Positions 60,752 through 64,000 of a stretch of 64,000 bases of DNA are shown here, one piece after another. The stretch spans positions 1-64,000 of the forward strand of contig DBOB01000002.1 in assembly GCA_002299885.1 (NCBI GenBank), in the 5' to 3' direction. Numbering within the stretch: position 1 is the stretch's first letter; each line of letters opens with the position of its first letter. Source of the stretch: Sediminibacterium sp. UBA657. Lineage in GTDB: Bacteria > Bacteroidota > Bacteroidia > Chitinophagales > Chitinophagaceae. Under the pieces are notes generated by a model. It had not been told where the DNA came from and did not search any database. It saw nothing but the letters and a program-made list of their open reading frames with translations. The translations under genes were made by a program, and so were the position numbers.

Positions 60752-61597
60752 ATGAACATTGCCGGAGTTGTTATATTATATCATCCCAATATGGACCTTT
60801 TGTCGGCAAACATACAAACTTATGTATCTGGTTTAAAGCAATTGTATGTGTATGATAATAGTGAAACTAAAACCCCTGGCATAGAAGAGGCCCTGTTGAA
60901 AATCCAACCATCTATTCAGTACCATTATTTTAATTCAAACGAAGGCATCGCTAAAAGATTAAACCAGGCGATGGATCAAGCTGCACTCAGCCAGTATGAT
61001 TATTTATTAACGATGGATCAGGATTCTTCCTTCAAAGCAGGAGATTTTGAAAAGTATAAAAACATGATTCAGTCATCTGACTTTGATCATGTGGCTCAAT
61101 TTGGCGTGAATTGTCAACCAGATTTTACACAGCCAAAAGAACAGCCCGAAGAGGCGCTTACATTAATTACTTCTGGGTCTATTTTGAATCTGTCATTGAC
61201 TAGTTATATTGGGCCATTTAATGAGGATTTATTTATTGATTTTGTGGATGCTGAATTTTCGTATCGTGTGATACAGAAAGGATATGCAAATTTAATGTTT
61301 TCAAATATTGTTTTAAATCATGCACTTGGAACATTAGTAGAAGGAAGTGGCTTGGGTAATTTCAAAAAGTCTATGCGAATTATACATACCCCAACAAGGG
61401 TCTTTTATATTGTTCGTAATGGCTTATATCTTTTATTTAAATCCAAGGACCTGACATCTGTTATGAAAAAAGATGTGATCAGATGTATTAAAATAATCAA
61501 AAACGATTTAATCTATAACCCACAACTATTTTCGGTATATAAAAATGCATTCTCAGGCATATATGCTTTCATGACCAATAGAATGGGTAAAAAATAA
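60752..61597 (+). CDS. Rhamnosyltransferase-like family 2 glycosyltransferase
   Basis: 281 aa. Start NIAGVVILYHPNMDLLSANI and the block VYDNSETKTPGIEEALL, then NSNEGIAKRLNQAMDQAA and the metal motif LLTMDQDSSFK (DQD). GPFNEDLFIDFVDAEFSYRV contains the FIDxxDxEFxxR pattern of RfbF/WbbL-type rhamnosyltransferases. It probably transfers a deoxyhexose such as rhamnose from a dTDP sugar to the growing glycan, but the sugar is not proven. It is followed after 6 nt by the FkbM-family gene on the same strand. Confidence 0.87.
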   Translation: MNIAGVVILYHPNMDLLSANIQTYVSGLKQLYVYDNSETKTPGIEEALLKIQPSIQYHYFNSNEGIAKRLNQAMDQAALSQYDYLLTMDQDSSFKAGDFEKYKNMIQSSDFDHVAQFGVNCQPDFTQPKEQPEEALTLITSGSILNLSLTSYIGPFNEDLFIDFVDAEFSYRVIQKGYANLMFSNIVLNHALGTLVEGSGLGNFKKSMRIIHTPTRVFYIVRNGLYLLFKSKDLTSVMKKDVIRCIKIIKNDLIYNPQLFSVYKNAFSGIYAFMTNRMGKK

Positions 61598-61603
61598 TCT
61601 ACA

Positions 61604-62560
61604 ATGAACTTTACTAGAATTCTTAATAAATTTGTTTCTTTTTGTTTTTTCTTTTTTAAGTTAAAGCATTTCAAGCTTGCGTATTTATTTGCATTTTATA
61701 AACTACCAAAGCACTGGGCATCCAATTTGCAATTAAATCAGGGGAAGTTGATTTTCAAAAATACAGGTAATGCTATTTTTTTAGCTCAATTAGATCAATT
61801 TGGGTTCAGTATGCATTTTTTAATTGAAATTTTATCAAACCCAATATTCAAGGTAAAGGAAACAACTAATACTTATTTCATAGTAGAAGTAGAAGGGCTT
61901 GAATTTAAAGTTGCGTCCCTTTCTAATATGGCTGTTTTATATGAAATTTTTTTTGAAAAAATTTATTCAATTAATACAGCTCATAACGATGTGGTAGTGA
62001 TTGACATCGGCATGAATGTAGGAGTTGCTTCTTTGTATTTTGCCAGTCAATCCTATGTAAAAAAAGTATACGGATACGAGCCCTTCCCAGAAACATTTGC
62101 AGAAGCAAGTTTAAATGTATCTGCTAACCCAAATATTGCAAGTAAATTATTCTTACACAATGAGGGGGTGAGCAATGTCAATGAAACTAGATCTATTACT
62201 TTATTTGAAAGCGGTTTATTATCTGCGTCTACCATAGAACAGAACAATGACTATGGGAAAAAAATAGGCCAGGTGATTGAAGTTCAATTAGTAGCTATAG
62301 ATAAAGTGTTTGAATTGGTGATTTCAGAAAATCCTAATGCTTCAATTTTATTGAAGCTTGATTGTGAGGGGGAGGAGTACGCCATTTTTGATATGCTAAA
62401 AGCATCTACTTATTTAAAGAATGTAGATATTGCCATTATTGAATGGCATGAAAAAGGGGCTGAGCCTATTGAAAAAGTTTTATTGGACAATCAATTCAAT
62501 CTGAAGCATGTGCATCATGTAAGTGAAAATAGCGGAATGATTTACGCCACTAAAAATTAA
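61604..62560 (+). CDS. FkbM-family SAM-dependent methyltransferase
   Basis: 318 aa. SAM-binding core begins at about 125: DVVVIDIGMNVGVASLYFA (motif I), YGYEPFPETFAEASLNV, and NASILLKLDCEGEEYAIFDM, the D-EGE-Y motif diagnostic of the FkbM family. It methylates a hydroxyl of a sugar or small molecule. The N-terminal 120 residues are specific to this subgroup. Operon with the preceding glycosyltransferase suggests O-methylation of a surface sugar. The stop codon is shared with the next convergent gene (62557-62560, TTAA). Confidence 0.88.
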   Translation: MNFTRILNKFVSFCFFFFKLKHFKLAYLFAFYKLPKHWASNLQLNQGKLIFKNTGNAIFLAQLDQFGFSMHFLIEILSNPIFKVKETTNTYFIVEVEGLEFKVASLSNMAVLYEIFFEKIYSINTAHNDVVVIDIGMNVGVASLYFASQSYVKKVYGYEPFPETFAEASLNVSANPNIASKLFLHNEGVSNVNETRSITLFESGLLSASTIEQNNDYGKKIGQVIEVQLVAIDKVFELVISENPNASILLKLDCEGEEYAIFDMLKASTYLKNVDIAIIEWHEKGAEPIEKVLLDNQFNLKHVHHVSENSGMIYATKN

Positions 62561-63459
62561 CCTAATAATCCCTTCAAAGCATCAATTCTAAATTGTATGA
62601 CAGGCCATGCTTTTGCTGGGGTTGCTTGTAAGCAATATTTTATTCCTAAAATGACTGAGGCGCCTAGTTTAAAAATATATTCAATTATCTTTTTGAGATA
62701 AGCTGCATTAGAGATGGCTTTTGTTCTAGTTTTTTCTCCTCTACCAATACCACTTGCTACCCGATACATATACTCAGATGTCAACTTCTTCACTTCTACC
62801 ACATGGTGCACGCATATTTCAGGGTCATAATAAATAGTATGTCCTAGTGCTAAAATTTTATAGAATAATTCTTTGCCTTCTCCTCCAATTCTTAAAGTAC
62901 CTATTACGCCAGGCAATGCGGTATTAAATCCACCAATAGCGTCATAGAGATCTTTTTTAACAATCATGTTGGACTCTAATGGATACTTTCCATTTTCGAA
63001 TGCGCAGGCATTGGGAGCGTAATCAAAATTTCCAACAAGCGAAGAAACATAGTAGCTCATCCATCTAGGTTCAGCGGGAATATATTTTGGAATGATGCGT
63101 CCTCCAAATCCAACTGCATCAGGTTTGTTTTGGATATGCTTAAGGATGTTTTCTACATAGTTAGGTGTTGCAACTGCATCATCGTCCATAAAACATAACC
63201 ATTGTCCTTTTGCAGCAGCTGCACCTGTATTACGAGCAAAGGAAGCACCTTGATTTTTTTCTGTGATATATGTGAAACTTCCATTGGTATGAGCTCCCCT
63301 CCAGTGGCTAAAAACTTCAGCAGTATTGTCTGTTGAATTATTATCAACAATAATAGCTTCGAATGCATTTAATCCTGCTGTTTGCAAATACAAACTATTC
63401 AAAGCATCACTGATATAGCTTGCTCTATTGTAACTGCATATAACAATGGATAATTGCAT
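62557..63459 (-). CDS. Family 2 glycosyltransferase
   Basis: 300 aa. Start LSIVICSYNRASYISDALNS, AIIVDNNSTDNTAEVFSHW, EKNQGASFARNTGAAAAKG, and the metal motif WLCFMDDDAVATPNYV (DDD), the complete canonical GT2 domain. The acceptor part follows with GGFNTALPGVIGTLRIGGEG. A membrane-hugging helix near the C-terminus (SVILGIKYCL) may hold it at the membrane. Its ATG overlaps the stop of the YfhO-type gene by one base (TAATG), so translation is coupled. Confidence 0.9.
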   Translation of the reverse strand: MQLSIVICSYNRASYISDALNSLYLQTAGLNAFEAIIVDNNSTDNTAEVFSHWRGAHTNGSFTYITEKNQGASFARNTGAAAAKGQWLCFMDDDAVATPNYVENILKHIQNKPDAVGFGGRIIPKYIPAEPRWMSYYVSSLVGNFDYAPNACAFENGKYPLESNMIVKKDLYDAIGGFNTALPGVIGTLRIGGEGKELFYKILALGHTIYYDPEICVHHVVEVKKLTSEYMYRVASGIGRGEKTRTKAISNAAYLKKIIEYIFKLGASVILGIKYCLQATPAKAWPVIQFRIDALKGLLG

Positions 63460-64000
63460 TATTTAGCAGTGTTTTCTTTTTTATTCATGTTTTTAATTGC
63501 AAATGCAATCATTGTCACCAAGGATAACCAAAGTAGGATAGACGCAATTCCAGCAATTTGTCTAGCACTAGTAATGGAAGCAGGCTTGAATTCAAATTTG
63601 ATAGTATGGTCTCCAGCTGGAACAGCCAATCCTCTTAACACGTAATTTACTTTTACAATTGGCGTTTCTTTATCATCTATATATGCTTTCCAGCCATCCT
63701 TATAATAGATCTCACTAAATATGGCTAATTGCTTTGCATTCGTTTTTGCTTTGTAAGTGATCTCATCGTTTTTATTTTCAACTAACTGTATACTTGCATT
63801 TGAATCTACCTGTAATCCAACTAAGTCCTCTATTTTATCTTGCTCATCCATTACCGCAGTATCTTTTGGATTGAAAAAGCTAAGATGATCCATTACAGCC
63901 CTTGGCCCTTTTTTATATTCAATACCTTTTACAAACCATGCATTACCCAATGCATCTGGATTAGGGATGGTATCGGATGCCATATTGCCTGTGATGATGT
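63459..64000 (-). CDS. YfhO-type membrane protein, C-terminal part
   Basis: The frame is open at the right edge of the window: codons before the Met at 63983 read on as IITGN, so the gene begins beyond 64000. What is seen is the end of the periplasmic domain (ALGNAWFVKGI, IFSEIYYKDGWKAYID, VLRGLAVPAGDHTIKFEF) and a last membrane helix (IAGIASILLWLSLVTMIAFA) with a lysine-rich tail. This is the standard C-terminus of YfhO family proteins, GT-C-like glycosyltransferases implicated in adding sugars to lipid-linked or teichoic polymers; in Bacteroidota the role is unproven. It is the first visible gene of a pair with the GT2 gene. Confidence 0.85.
   Translation of the reverse strand, partial: IITGNMASDTIPNPDALGNAWFVKGIEYKKGPRAVMDHLSFFNPKDTAVMDEQDKIEDLVGLQVDSNASIQLVENKNDEITYKAKTNAKQLAIFSEIYYKDGWKAYIDDKETPIVKVNYVLRGLAVPAGDHTIKFEFKPASITSARQIAGIASILLWLSLVTMIAFAIKNMNKKENTAK

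Noticed and set aside
1..64000. Prophage, integrative element or insertion sequence
   Set aside because: No transposase, integrase, phage structural gene or flanking direct repeat was seen; the tRNA-Lys gene is intact and not followed by an integrase.

Overview
The window is about 64 kb of an AT-rich bacterial chromosome. Several independent signs place it in the Bacteroidota, most likely the Chitinophagaceae (the family is an inference). These are a secreted protein with a type IX secretion (T9SS) C-terminal sorting domain, bacillithiol synthesis (BshC), menaquinone synthesis by the futalosine route (MqnA plus a UbiD-type decarboxylase), a DAHP synthase fused to a C-terminal chorismate mutase, and promoters of the Bacteroidota type (TTTG, about 19 nt, TAnnTTTG). 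No Shine-Dalgarno sequences stand out. I see no phage, insertion sequence, CRISPR array or integration scar: this is mostly core genome with a surface-polysaccharide region at the right end.

Layout. 1-7.6 kb: an aromatic amino-acid operon (aminotransferase, tyrA, DAHP synthase-chorismate mutase, aroB, aroA, aroC) with a DEAD-box RNA helicase inserted after tyrA. 7.6-10.4 kb: DUF952 protein, RlpA-like protein and two tandem related beta-barrel proteins, the second extended into an OmpA-type peptidoglycan anchor. 10.4-16.9 kb, minus strand: priA, an acyltransferase, ispE, a bifunctional-nuclease-family gene and etfA/etfB. 16.9-24.9 kb: small TPR protein, an unknown protein, a GlcNAc-kinase-like ATPase, an S41 protease, a glycosyltransferase, a large secreted BNR-repeat protein and a class IV aminotransferase. 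25-31.3 kb: T9SS-exported protein with Ig-like repeats, two lipoproteins and an O-antigen-ligase-like membrane protein. 31.3-31.8 kb: the longest gene-free stretch (450 nt). It holds a terminator, a candidate small RNA with its own -7 box and terminator, and tRNA-Lys(UUU) with promoter and terminator. 31.8-44 kb: SDR, SAM-hydrolase-family protein, lpdA, prfC, rimO, a membrane hydroxylase, bshC, purE, pdxJ and a UbiD-type decarboxylase. 44-57 kb: DUF2452 protein, outer-membrane barrel plus GH20 hexosaminidase, ahcY, an Lrp-type regulator, 3D-domain protein, GNAT, valS, a DEDDh exonuclease, purB and mqnA. 57.2-64 kb: surface glycan genes (flippase, four family-2 glycosyltransferases, an FkbM methyltransferase and a truncated YfhO-type protein) on alternating strands.

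How the genes work together. The left operon carries chorismate synthesis from DAHP synthase to chorismate synthase, apart from aroD/aroE which are not seen, and the first steps to Tyr/Phe. Chorismate also feeds MqnA at the right end, and the UbiD-family enzyme may act later in that quinone pathway. PriA, PrfC, RimO, ValS and tRNA-Lys are information-processing genes. RlpA-like, 3D-domain, OmpA-like, PlsC-like and the polysaccharide genes build the envelope.

Many convergent pairs end with overlapping stop codons and no room for a terminator. I found no clearly new multi-gene system. The best candidates for novelty are the small-RNA locus at 31391-31481, the structured leader of the T9SS gene at 24965-25054, the active-site substitutions in AroA, and the apparent loss of the usual catalytic residues in the SAM-hydrolase-family protein.
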